DNA of 64,000 bases. It comes from JANPPS01 sp965246925 (GTDB lineage: Bacteria; Pseudomonadota; Alphaproteobacteria; Acetobacterales; Acetobacteraceae). Positions 52,480 to 60,450 of this stretch are shown one piece after another. Each line of letters starts with the position of its first letter. The stretch's first letter is position 1. A program made the translations under genes and the position numbers. The notes under the pieces were generated by a model. The model worked only from the letters and a program-made list of their open reading frames with translations. It was not told the origin of the DNA and made no database searches. The DNA lies in contig OZ251994.1 of NCBI GenBank assembly GCA_965246925.1, forward strand, positions 2,170,001 to 2,234,000, written 5' to 3'.

Positions 52480-53598
52480 TCACCGCCGCCGCCAGGTGTA
52501 AACGCTGGACACCGCGTAGTTCCACACAGACCCCAGCGCCGCGCCGGCGAGGCCCGCGACCCACCAGGAGCGGTCATGCGTGAAGGCGTAGGTCGCAATG
52601 CCCACGTTGGTCACGGCGCCCAGTCCGCAAATCACATAGAACGACAGCAAGCCCCGGACGAAGCGCGCGCCGCGCAGCCGCTTGTCGCGGTAGGTCAGCA
52701 CGTTGTTGCCCCAGAAATTGACGCCGATGGCCGAGGCGGTGGCGATGATCTGCGCTCCCTCGAAGCTCACGCCGGGCAACGCCAGCGCCAGGCGGAGCAC
52801 GGCCAGGTGCAGCAGCAAGCCCAGCGTGCCCACGGCCACGAACAGCACGAAGCGCACCGGCAGCACCCGGCCCAGCGTCTTGTCCAGCAGCAGCATGCCG
52901 AACTCCCACGCGACCATGCTGTCCAGCTTGCTCTCGCCGTGCTGCCGGGTGCGGAACACGTAGGGCACCTCGGCCACCCGCAACGGGCGGGGTGCGGAGG
53001 CCAGCAGGTCCAGGAGAATCTTGAACCCCTGGCCGGAGAGGTGCCGGACGGCGGATAGGAAGGCGCCGCGCTCGATGAGGAAGAAGCCGCTCATGGGGTC
53101 GGCGACCTCGGTCCGGCACAGCATGCGGCCGAGGCGGGTGGCCCAGCCGCTCAGCCGCACGCGCCCGGCCGTCCAATCCCCCACGCCGCCGCCCGCGGCG
53201 TAGCGGCTGCCGGCCACCACGTCGAACTGCCCGGTGCGCATCTGCGCCAGCATGGCCGGCAGGATGCGCTCGTCATGCTGCAGGTCGGCGTCCATGATGC
53301 CGATCACCGGGGCGGCGGAGGCGAGCGCGCCCTCGACGCAGGCGGTGCTCAGGCCGCGGCGGCCGATCCGCTGTAGGCAGCGGACGTGGGGGTGCCGCCC
53401 GGCCCAGACCGTGGCGGCGGTGCCGTCCGTGCTGTCATCGTCGACGAACACCGCCTCCCACAGGATGCCGGCCAGGGCGGTGTCCAGCAGCGCCAGCAGC
53501 GGCCCGACATTGTCCCGCTCGTTCAGTGTCGGGATGACGAGAACCAGTTCCGGCGCCGCAGATCCAGCAGGTGCAGCAGGCCGCTCAGCGCCAGGCAC
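52480..53598 (-). CDS. GT2 glycosyltransferase fused to a GtrA-type membrane domain
   Basis: About 372 residues if GTG 53598 is used; GTG 53616 or 53619 are alternatives, since the frame is open far upstream. The catalytic domain has LVIPTLNERDNVG, VDDDSTDGTAATV, IMDADLQHDERILPAMLAQM and DPMSGFFLIERGAF, as in polyprenol-phosphate mannose synthases. Residues about 250-372 are four helices of the GtrA family (LFVAVGTLGLLLHLAVLRLA, ASAIGVNFWGNNVLTYRD, WNYAVSSVYTWRRR). It would make a lipid-linked sugar and help move it across the membrane. Confidence 0.88.
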   Translation of the reverse strand: MPGAERPAAPAGSAAPELVLVIPTLNERDNVGPLLALLDTALAGILWEAVFVDDDSTDGTAATVWAGRHPHVRCLQRIGRRGLSTACVEGALASAAPVIGIMDADLQHDERILPAMLAQMRTGQFDVVAGSRYAAGGGVGDWTAGRVRLSGWATRLGRMLCRTEVADPMSGFFLIERGAFLSAVRHLSGQGFKILLDLLASAPRPLRVAEVPYVFRTRQHGESKLDSMVAWEFGMLLLDKTLGRVLPVRFVLFVAVGTLGLLLHLAVLRLALALPGVSFEGAQIIATASAIGVNFWGNNVLTYRDKRLRGARFVRGLLSFYVICGLGAVTNVGIATYAFTHDRSWWVAGLAGAALGSVWNYAVSSVYTWRRR

Positions 53599-53804
53599 AA
53601 CGATATCCAACCCCACCACGCGCCCCCCTGCGCCACCCGCCACGCCAGCAAGACGGCCATGCCGGACCCCAGATACGGCAGCACGGTCCGCGCCGCAAAG
53701 CCGCGGCCGGTGACGCGGTTGTATGCGACGAGCCCCGCCGCCTCCAGCGCGATCAGCACGAGCAACGCATCGAGGATGGTGCCGTCGGCGAAAAGCGCCG
53801 TCAT
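53523..53804 (-). CDS. Small hydrophobic membrane protein
   Basis: 93 residues with two to three hydrophobic helices (ILDALLVLIALEAAGLVAYN, GSGMAVLLAWRVA, ISLCLALSGLLHLLDL). It precedes the GT2-GtrA gene and overlaps its start by about 76 bp. The ATG at 53804 lies inside a long palindromic repeat, so the true N-terminus is uncertain. It may be a membrane partner of the glycosyltransferase (inference). Confidence 0.55.
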   Translation of the reverse strand: MTALFADGTILDALLVLIALEAAGLVAYNRVTGRGFAARTVLPYLGSGMAVLLAWRVAQGGAWWGWISLCLALSGLLHLLDLRRRNWFSSSRH

Positions 53805-53894
53805 TGCGAGCCGTTGGGCGAAGCAATCCAGGGCGCCGGATGCTGTCCATGGCGCCCCTGGATTGCCGCGCCCCAAGCGGGGCTCGCAATGACG
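53799..53894. repeat. 96-bp palindromic repeat (family C)
   Basis: Perfect 14-bp outer arms CGTCATTGCGAGCC (53799-53812) and GGCTCGCAATGACG (53881-53894) enclose a second near-perfect stem (GCAATCCAGGGCGCC with GGCGCCCCTGGATTGC). The family with CATTGCGAG and GAAGCAATCCAG is widespread in bacterial genomes. It overlaps the start codon of the small membrane protein and reaches within 5 bp of the DUF3422 gene. Confidence 0.85.
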
Positions 53895-53898
53895 GAGT

Positions 53899-55197
53899 TC
53901 ATTCGTCCTGATGCACCAGCGCCCGGGTCTTGCGGAGGCCCCAGTACATCAGACCGGCCACGACCGGGATCGCGAGGCCCATGGCGATGTCGGGATCGAT
54001 ATGCGCGCCCGCCGCCTTCGCGCCCTTGGCCAGATACCCGACCAGCCCCACGATATAATAGGTGACCGCCGCGACCGACAGGCCCTCCACCGCCGCCTGT
54101 AGCCGCAGCTGCAAGCGCACCCGGCGGTTCATCGCCTCCAGCAAGGACTGGTTCTGCCGCTCCCGCGTGACGCCCACGCGGGTGCTCAGCAGCTGCGTCG
54201 CCCGGGCCACCCGGCGGCTGAGTTCCTCCTGCCGGGTCGCGACCGAGCGGCAGGTCTGCATGGCGGGGGCGAGCCTGCGGTCGGTGAACTCCTGCCAGGT
54301 CTGCAGGCCGGAGATGCGGACCTCGCGCAGCTCGGTAATACGGCGCTGCACCAGGTCCTCATAGGCCGCGGCGGCGCTCAGGCGGAAGGACGCCGTCGCC
54401 TGCCGGCTGTCGATCTCGGCGGCCAGGCGCGTGAGCCGGTCCAGCAGGGTGGGCTCGTCGGCATCACCGGCGGTGACCATCGCGGCGGTGATCTCCGCCA
54501 CCTCCCGCTCCGCCCGGCCGATCGCCGGCGCCAGCGCCTGCGCCACCGGCAGCGCCAGCAGGGCCATCAGCCGGTAGGTGTCGATCTCCAGCAGGCGCTG
54601 CACCACCCGCCCGGCCTGCCAGGGCGTCATGCTGTGGTCCTGGATCAGGAATCGGCTGAACCCGTCCGGCTGCACGCGGAAATCGGTGAACGCCAGCGCG
54701 CCGCCGCCGGCCACCCGGCTGCCGACCAGCAGGCCGCGCGGGAACACCTTGGTGGCCAACGAGATCGGCCCCTGCGTCGGGTCCGCCAGTGGATGCGTGG
54801 GCGGCAGTAGCGCGACGTGGGCGGCGACCATGAGCTGGCCGGGCAGACGCTCGAGCCATTCCGGCGGCACGATGGCGATCGCGGGCTCGGCGAACGGATC
54901 GTCGGGTGCCCCGTCCACGATGAAGGTGTAGCGCACGAACTCGGTGTGCCGCTCCCATTTCAGGCGGAACAGGCCGAAATCGGCGGTGTAGTGGTTCACG
55001 CCCTCATGCGGCGGGGCGATGGCGCAGCGCTGCGCCAGGTCGCACACGGCGCGCCAGGGGGCTTCGCGGTCCGCGCCGTCCAGGGCCACGGCGATATACG
55101 ACACGCGGCAGGGCGCCGTCAGCGGCTCGGGCGGGCGGGCGTGCACCTCGTTGTTGAGCTGGAGGCGCTGCGGATGGTCGGGCGGAAGCCGGATCAT
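53899..55197 (-). CDS. DUF3422 family membrane-anchored protein
   Basis: 432 residues. LNNEVHARPPEPLTAPCRVSY-type opening, HTEFVRYTFIVDG and FRVQPDGFSRFLIQDHSM are typical of DUF3422. Residues about 270-370 are a long coiled coil (ITELREVRISGLQTWQEFTD, RRVARATQLLSTRVGVTRER). Two C-terminal helices (LSVAAVTYYIVGLVGYLAKG; MGLAIPVVAGLMYWGL) anchor it. Function is not established. ATG 55197 overlaps the bchO stop, placing it in the bch operon. Confidence 0.88.
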   Translation of the reverse strand: MIRLPPDHPQRLQLNNEVHARPPEPLTAPCRVSYIAVALDGADREAPWRAVCDLAQRCAIAPPHEGVNHYTADFGLFRLKWERHTEFVRYTFIVDGAPDDPFAEPAIAIVPPEWLERLPGQLMVAAHVALLPPTHPLADPTQGPISLATKVFPRGLLVGSRVAGGGALAFTDFRVQPDGFSRFLIQDHSMTPWQAGRVVQRLLEIDTYRLMALLALPVAQALAPAIGRAEREVAEITAAMVTAGDADEPTLLDRLTRLAAEIDSRQATASFRLSAAAAYEDLVQRRITELREVRISGLQTWQEFTDRRLAPAMQTCRSVATRQEELSRRVARATQLLSTRVGVTRERQNQSLLEAMNRRVRLQLRLQAAVEGLSVAAVTYYIVGLVGYLAKGAKAAGAHIDPDIAMGLAIPVVAGLMYWGLRKTRALVHQDE

Positions 55198-56048
55198 GCG
55201 GACTCCTGCAACGCCGGGTCCCAGCCAGCGATGCGGAGGGCGTCGGCGGGGCGCTCCTCATGCGCGAGGTGGCCGAGGCCCGGCATGAGCGTGAGCGTGG
55301 AGCCCGGGACCAAGTCATGCACCCGGGCCGATTGCGCCGGGGGGACCGAGCGGTCATGGGTCCCGGCGATCAGGTGCAACGGCGCCGTCAGCCGCGGCAG
55401 CCCGGTCAGCAAGGGCTGCAGGTCCCAATTGGCCATCATCGCCAGCGCCGCCGCGGCGTGGCCGGGCATGCGCACCAGATGCTGATACAGCGCCACCCCT
55501 TCGGCATCCAGGGTGGAGCCGGTGCCGTTGAGCAGGCGCTCCACCGTGCCCTGACGCGCCGCCTGCCAGGAGAACACCTGCGGCAGGCCGGGGAGCCCCG
55601 CCAGCACGCGGGCCAGCGGCGAGAAGATTTGTCCGGCCACGCCCTGAAGCGGCAGGAACGCGCCGTTGAAGCTGGTGATGGGCCCGGCCACGGTGCCGTC
55701 CAGGCTCATGCGCGCCAGGATCGCCGCCCCGGCCGAGTGCCCGGCGGACGCCACGGGCTGCATGTTCAACACCTGCAGCAGACCCTGTAGCGCGCGGGCC
55801 ATGCCGGGCAGGGACATGCGGGCGGCGGCGGGCGCCTCCGTCAGGCCGTGGCCGGGCAGGTCCGGCGCAATCACGGTGTAGCGCGCGGCCAGCGCCGGCA
55901 TCATGCCGCGCCAGGACAGGCTGGCGGAGCCGGTGCCATGCAGCAGCAGCATGGGTGGGCCGGCACCCATGACCTGCACGTGCCAGCGCAGGCCGGCGGC
56001 GCGGACCATGCGGCTGGTGTCCCGGTGCGACCACCAGTCCGGGATCAC
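55194..56048 (-). CDS. bchO: Magnesium chelatase-associated alpha/beta hydrolase BchO
   Basis: 284 residues with an alpha/beta hydrolase fold. The nucleophile elbow is GHSAGAAILARM, with HGTGSASLSWRGMMPAL at the oxyanion strand and His in GLGHLAHEERP. BchO is encoded after bchI and bchD in purple bacteria; its reaction is unproven. The start overlaps the bchD stop. Position in bchIDO makes this call firmer than sequence alone. Confidence 0.9.
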   Translation of the reverse strand: MIPDWWSHRDTSRMVRAAGLRWHVQVMGAGPPMLLLHGTGSASLSWRGMMPALAARYTVIAPDLPGHGLTEAPAAARMSLPGMARALQGLLQVLNMQPVASAGHSAGAAILARMSLDGTVAGPITSFNGAFLPLQGVAGQIFSPLARVLAGLPGLPQVFSWQAARQGTVERLLNGTGSTLDAEGVALYQHLVRMPGHAAAALAMMANWDLQPLLTGLPRLTAPLHLIAGTHDRSVPPAQSARVHDLVPGSTLTLMPGLGHLAHEERPADALRIAGWDPALQESA

Positions 56049-57661
56049 CCGCGCACCGCCCGGCTCACGCTGCCGGCGTCGGCGTAGGGCAGCGCCACGT
56101 AGCGGGCGGCCATGTCGGCGGCCAGGGCGCGGCTGGCCGGGTGGGGGCGGAGCGCGCTGTCGATCAGCACCGCGTCGATCTTGGCGGCGCGGATGGCGCG
56201 GGCGGCGTCGGCCGCCTCCGCCTCGGCGCGCGGCCGTCCGCCCAGGCCGTTGCGCGCCACGTTGCCGCGGCCGTCCGTCAGCAAGACCAGGGTGGGCGTG
56301 CCGCCCCGCCGCCGCACGCCGTCGGCCAGCGCCAGCCCGGCGTCGAGCCCGGTGGCCAAGGGGGTGCCGCCGCCGCCGGGCAGGCCGGCCAGGCAGCGCT
56401 TGGCGCGGACCAGCGAGCGGGTCGGCGGCAGCAGGGTCTCGGCGGTCTTGCCGCGGAACGAGATCAGCGCGACCTGGTCCCGCCGCACGTAACTTTCCGC
56501 CAGCAGCAATTCCACCGCCCCCTTCGCCTCCGCCAGCCGGTTCAGCGCCTGCGAGCCGGAGGCGTCCACCAGGAAGATCGTGGTGGTCTGGGCGCGTTGC
56601 GTGAGGCGGCGCACCCGGAAATCGTCGCGGCGGATCTGGATGCGGTCCGTGCGCTGGCGCAACCGCTGCCAGGGTGCGGCGGCGCGCAGGGTCTCGATCA
56701 GGTGCAGCCGCTCGCCCCGCCGGGGATCGCCGGCTCTGACCCCCGCCGGGCGGCCGCGGAGCCCGGTGCGGAGCGCGCCGGAGGTGCCGGCGATGGATTG
56801 GCGCGGGGCGGATTGCGCCGTGAGCTGCGCCAGCAGCCCGGCGGGGATGGCGGCGATGGCGGCATCCTGGACCGTATCGGCCATGGGCTGCACTTCGGTC
56901 TCGCCCGGCTCGGTTTCAGGCTCCGGCTCCGGCTCGGGCGCCTGTGCCTCCGGTTCGGCCGCGTCGGATGAGGGCAGCCGGGTCGCGCGCGGCCCCAGCA
57001 CCAGCCGGGCCGCCAGCGCCGCATCGTCGCCATCGACCGCCACCCGGCCATCCAGCGCCGCCGACGCACGGGCGGCCCCCAGCGCCAGCAGCGCCGCGCG
57101 GGCGGAGTGGATGCCGAGGGCGACGGTCGCGGCGCACAAGGCCTCGATCACCGCGTCACCCGCCTGCACCCGCGGCAGCAGCGCACGAGCCCGGCCGAAA
57201 TCCTGCTCCAGCCAGTCCGCATCGTCCCATCGCGGATCGAGCGCGACATACAGCGCCAGCCGGTCCCGCAGCGTGGCAGGCAACGCTTCGTCATCCAGCC
57301 CCTCATCGAGCGCCACCACGCCGAACCCGCCATGATCCTGCGCCGCGCCGATCCGCGCCGCGGTGCCCGGCGGCAAGCGCTCGGCCATCGCTAGGATCAG
57401 CACGCCGCCCTCCGCCTCGGCCAACACGCCACGGTCCATGACGGGGCGCCCGGATTGCAGCGTGGCGGCGAGGTCGATGCCGCCCAGCAGCCGCTCGTCG
57501 CCGATCGAGGCCGGGATGCGCCGGAAGGCCACGCCGGGCATGCATTGCCGTAGCCGCGCCAGCCACGCATCCCGCGCGGGCCCCGGCCCGGCGCGGAGCG
57601 TGACGCCGAGCGTGCGGTCGGTCGCGGCCAGCATGAGGGCGACGGCGGCGTCGTTATCCAC
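56045..57661 (-). CDS. bchD: Magnesium chelatase subunit D
   Basis: 538 residues from GTG 57661, which overlaps the bchI stop. The N-terminal half is a degenerate AAA+ module lacking Walker A. An acidic proline linker (PEAQAPEPEPEPETEPGE) follows. The C-terminal integrin-I (VWA) domain has the MIDAS motif TTIFLVDASGSQAL and VALISFRGKTAETLL. With BchI and BchH it inserts Mg into protoporphyrin IX, the first step towards bacteriochlorophyll. bchH is not in the window. Confidence 0.93.
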   Translation of the reverse strand: MDNDAAVALMLAATDRTLGVTLRAGPGPARDAWLARLRQCMPGVAFRRIPASIGDERLLGGIDLAATLQSGRPVMDRGVLAEAEGGVLILAMAERLPPGTAARIGAAQDHGGFGVVALDEGLDDEALPATLRDRLALYVALDPRWDDADWLEQDFGRARALLPRVQAGDAVIEALCAATVALGIHSARAALLALGAARASAALDGRVAVDGDDAALAARLVLGPRATRLPSSDAAEPEAQAPEPEPEPETEPGETEVQPMADTVQDAAIAAIPAGLLAQLTAQSAPRQSIAGTSGALRTGLRGRPAGVRAGDPRRGERLHLIETLRAAAPWQRLRQRTDRIQIRRDDFRVRRLTQRAQTTTIFLVDASGSQALNRLAEAKGAVELLLAESYVRRDQVALISFRGKTAETLLPPTRSLVRAKRCLAGLPGGGGTPLATGLDAGLALADGVRRRGGTPTLVLLTDGRGNVARNGLGGRPRAEAEAADAARAIRAAKIDAVLIDSALRPHPASRALAADMAARYVALPYADAGSVSRAVRG

Positions 57662-58703
57662 CCGGCGCAGCCTCCAGACCGGCCAATGCCCTCTCGATCC
57701 GGGCACCGGACCCGGCGCCGTCCAGCGGGTCACGGCGGAGGCGGTGACGCAGCGCCGAGGGGGCGATGGCGGCCACGTCCTCGTCCGTCACCATCGTGCG
57801 TCTGGCCAAGGCGGCGGCGGCGCGGGCGGCGCGGATCAGCGTCAATTCGGCGCGCAGCCCGTCCGTGCCGAGCGCCAGGCACAGCCGGGTCGCCCGTTCC
57901 AGCACCGCATCCGGCACCTCGACCTGCGTTAGCAGCGTGCGGGCGGCGGCGATCTGGTCGCGGATGCGCTCGGCCTCCGGCTCGTATTCCGCGGTGAAAC
58001 CGGCGCGGTTCCGCTCGAACGCGTCACGCCGGCGGACGATCGCCATGCGGGACGGGATGTCGCCGGGGGTGCTCACCTCGACCGACAGGCCGAAGCGGTC
58101 CAGCAGTTGCGGGCGCAGCTCACCCTCTTCGGGGTTGCCCGATCCCACCAGCACGAAGCGCGCGGGGTGGCGGACGCTGAGGCCCTCCCGCTCGACCAGG
58201 TTCTCGCCGGACGCCGCGACGTCGATCAGCAGGTCGACCAGATGATCCTCGAGCAGGTTGACCTCGTCGATGTAGAGGAAGCCGCGGTTGGCCCGGGCCA
58301 GCAGGCCGGGCTCGAACGCCTTCTCGCCCTGCGCCAGCGCGCGCTCCAGATCCAGCGCGCCCACCACTCTGTCCTCGGTCGCGCCCAAAGGCATATCTAC
58401 TACCGGGACGGGGGCGAGGTGCTGCGTGATGGGGTCCCGCACCCGACACTCGTCACACCATTGGCCCGGCTGCGCCGGGTCACAAGCGTAGCGGCAGCCG
58501 GTGACGACCGGCATGGGCGGCAGCAGCGCGGCCAGGGCGCGGACGGCGGTGCTCTTGCCAGTGCCGCGGTCGCCGAACACGAGCACGCCGCCGATGGCGG
58601 GGTCGGCCGCGGCCATCAGCAAGGCCTGCTTCATCTCATCCTGACCGACGATGGCGGCGAACGGGAAGGCGAGGCGGGGTGCCGGGGTCATTACGTCATG
58701 CAT
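57654..58703 (-). CDS. bchI: Magnesium chelatase ATPase subunit I
   Basis: 349 residues. FPFAAIVGQDEMKQALLMAA opens the AAA+ domain, Walker A is GDRGTGKSTAVRALA, Walker B is GFLYIDEVNLLEDHLVDLLI, followed by GNPEEGELRPQLLDRFGLSV. The inserted Cys-rich segment (CRYACDPAQPGQWCDECRVR) is normal in BchI. It leads the bchI-bchD-bchO-DUF3422 operon. Its presence marks a bacteriochlorophyll-making lineage; puf, crt and other bch genes are not in this window. Confidence 0.96.
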   Translation of the reverse strand: MHDVMTPAPRLAFPFAAIVGQDEMKQALLMAAADPAIGGVLVFGDRGTGKSTAVRALAALLPPMPVVTGCRYACDPAQPGQWCDECRVRDPITQHLAPVPVVDMPLGATEDRVVGALDLERALAQGEKAFEPGLLARANRGFLYIDEVNLLEDHLVDLLIDVAASGENLVEREGLSVRHPARFVLVGSGNPEEGELRPQLLDRFGLSVEVSTPGDIPSRMAIVRRRDAFERNRAGFTAEYEPEAERIRDQIAAARTLLTQVEVPDAVLERATRLCLALGTDGLRAELTLIRAARAAAALARRTMVTDEDVAAIAPSALRHRLRRDPLDGAGSGARIERALAGLEAAPGG

Positions 58704-58817
58704 GGGGCCACGATACCCAATCCGGTCGCAAACGCCACCCGCTCACATCCGCGCGACGGTGCGCAACCGGGAGCCTGGGGCGCGGCTTGACGGTGCAGCA
58801 AACCAAGGAGCACTCCA

Positions 58818-58967
58818 ATGGGCGATTTTTCACTGCTGAGCAGCCTCTCGCTGGCGACGATCGGCATCGTGCTGGTGATCGCGGTCGTAGCGCTGATGAA
58901 GGTGCGCAAGAGCCAAGCCAAGCGCGGTGAGACCCCAGGCGGGATCGCCGGGCCCGACCACACCTAA
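58818..58967 (+). CDS. 49-residue single-helix membrane protein
   Basis: MGDFSLLSSLSLATIGI begins a hydrophobic stretch (LATIGIVLVIAVVALM) followed by a basic patch (KVRKSQAKR) and a Gly/Pro tail. An AAGGAG ribosome site sits 7 bases before the ATG. The layout (N-out, basic C-in) fits a small bitopic protein. It is divergent from bchI (114 bp gap) and its TAA overlaps the stop of the convergent methyltransferase. A bacteriochlorophyll link is only positional. Confidence 0.65.
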   Translation: MGDFSLLSSLSLATIGIVLVIAVVALMKVRKSQAKRGETPGGIAGPDHT

Positions 58968-59674
58968 GTCAAGGCGTATAACAGGACCGAGGCGGCCTGG
59001 GCCACGTTGAGGCTCTGCACCGGTCCGGCCGCCGGTACCCGGACCCGGCGCCGGCAGGTCTCGAGCGCTTCAAATCCCACGCCCCGCTCCTCGTTGCCCA
59101 GCACCAGCGCCACCGGACGGTCCCGAGGCAGGGCGGAAGGGGCGACGGCATCGGAGCCGAGCGTGGCCGCCACCGTCCGGTAATACGGGTCGAGCGCCAA
59201 AAGCGCCTTGCGCAGATTTCGCGTCCGATACACCTCGAGATATTCGAGCCCGCCCTCCGCGACCCGGTAACTGGCATCGGACGGCATGGCCTGCAGCGGC
59301 ATATCATGCAGCAGCATGGCCTTCACGCCAAAGAACGCGGCGCTGCGGGCGATGGCGCCGAGATTATGCGGGTTGCCGATGCCGTCCAGCACCAGCAGGA
59401 ACGGGTAGCGGGGCGGCCGCACGAAATCCATCATACCGAGCGGACGCTCGGTCGCGATGGCGGTGATGCCGCCATGGTGCGGCGTGCCGGATGCCCTCTC
59501 CATCTCGTCGGGCGGCAACAGCCGGTAGGGTCGGTGCAGGCGCGCCATCTCGGCACAGAGCGGGCCGACCGCCATCTTGGCGTCCTCGGTATAGAATAGC
59601 CGCACGATCGAATCGGGCCGGCAGGCGAACAGGGCGGTGACGGCGTTCACGCCGCAGATACGATCATCAGCCAT
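58964..59674 (-). CDS. SpoU/TrmH-family RNA 2'-O-methyltransferase
   Basis: 236 residues. An N-terminal substrate-binding domain (RICGVNAVTALFACRPDSIV) precedes the knotted SPOUT domain with motif 1 GIGNPHNLGAIARSAAFFGV, motif 2 LVLGNEERGVG and motif 3 PAAGPVQSLNVAQAASVLLY. It methylates a ribose in rRNA or tRNA; it resembles RlmB-type enzymes, but the target is not certain. Confidence 0.92.
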   Translation of the reverse strand: MADDRICGVNAVTALFACRPDSIVRLFYTEDAKMAVGPLCAEMARLHRPYRLLPPDEMERASGTPHHGGITAIATERPLGMMDFVRPPRYPFLLVLDGIGNPHNLGAIARSAAFFGVKAMLLHDMPLQAMPSDASYRVAEGGLEYLEVYRTRNLRKALLALDPYYRTVAATLGSDAVAPSALPRDRPVALVLGNEERGVGFEALETCRRRVRVPAAGPVQSLNVAQAASVLLYALT

Positions 59675-59748
59675 GCGGGTGCTTCTGCTTTGCCGCGCGG
59701 GGTGTCAATGTGCCTCTTGGTTCGGCAGAGGGGCTGGTAAGGGTTGGG

Positions 59749-60447
59749 ATGACACGCACCATAGGCCGGTCCCGGTTGCCCCACCCTCACCCCGGCCCTC
59801 TCTTGCCAGCGGGAGAGGAGGAACTCCCCATCCTGTTTCAGGACACCCGCTTCGTCGTCCTGAACAAGCCTGCCGGGTTGCCCGTGCACGCCGGGCCGCG
59901 CGGCGGGGCGAGCGTAGAGGACTGGTTTCCGCTGCTGTCCCGCCGCAAGGACGGGCCATGGCTGGCGCATCGGCTGGACGCGGACACCGCCGGTTGCCTC
60001 GTCATCGCGCTCCGCCGGGCGGCGTTACATGACGCGCAGGCAGCGTTCGCCGGCGGGCTTGCAGAAAAAGTGTATTGGGCCGTGGTCCGCGGCGCGCCAC
60101 GGCAATACGAGGGCGTCGTGGACGCCCCCTTGCTAAAACACAGCGCGCCGTCTGGCTGGCGCATGCTGATCGACCCGGCGGGTCAGCCTGCACGCACCGC
60201 CTGGCGTGTCCGGGGCCAGGCCGGCGGGCTATCCTGGCTCGAACTCCGCCCGCAAACCGGACGCACTCACCAAATCCGCGTCCACTGCGCCGCGCTCGGC
60301 TGCCCGGTGGCCGGTGACCCCGTGTATGGCGGTGGCGACGGTCCGTTGCAGTTATTGGCCCAGTCGATCGCGCTGCCCGGGCTGGTGGCGGCAGAAGCGC
60401 CGCCACCGCCCCATATGCAAGAGAACCTGGCCGCCTTGGGCCGGTAA
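59749..60447 (+). CDS. RluA-family pseudouridine synthase
   Basis: 232 residues from ATG 59749. The catalytic Asp is in WLAHRLDADTAGCLV (HRLDxxTxG). EKVYWAVVRG, LELRPQTGRTHQIRVHCAAL and GCPVAGDPVYG are the remaining family motifs. The first 25 residues come from a family A palindrome, and the domain proper starts at ILFQDTRFVVLNKPAG. GAGGAGGAA at 59812-59820 would fit a start near ILF, but only CTG or ATC codons lie there. The RNA target is unknown. Confidence 0.88.
   Translation: MTRTIGRSRLPHPHPGPLLPAGEEELPILFQDTRFVVLNKPAGLPVHAGPRGGASVEDWFPLLSRRKDGPWLAHRLDADTAGCLVIALRRAALHDAQAAFAGGLAEKVYWAVVRGAPRQYEGVVDAPLLKHSAPSGWRMLIDPAGQPARTAWRVRGQAGGLSWLELRPQTGRTHQIRVHCAALGCPVAGDPVYGGGDGPLQLLAQSIALPGLVAAEAPPPPHMQENLAALGR
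59783..59823. repeat. Family A palindromic repeat at a 5' coding end
   Basis: CACCCTCACCCCGGCCCTCT followed by CTTGCCAGCGGGAGAGGAGG, in frame with the pseudouridine synthase N-terminus. Confidence 0.75.
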
Positions 60448-60450
60448 GGC

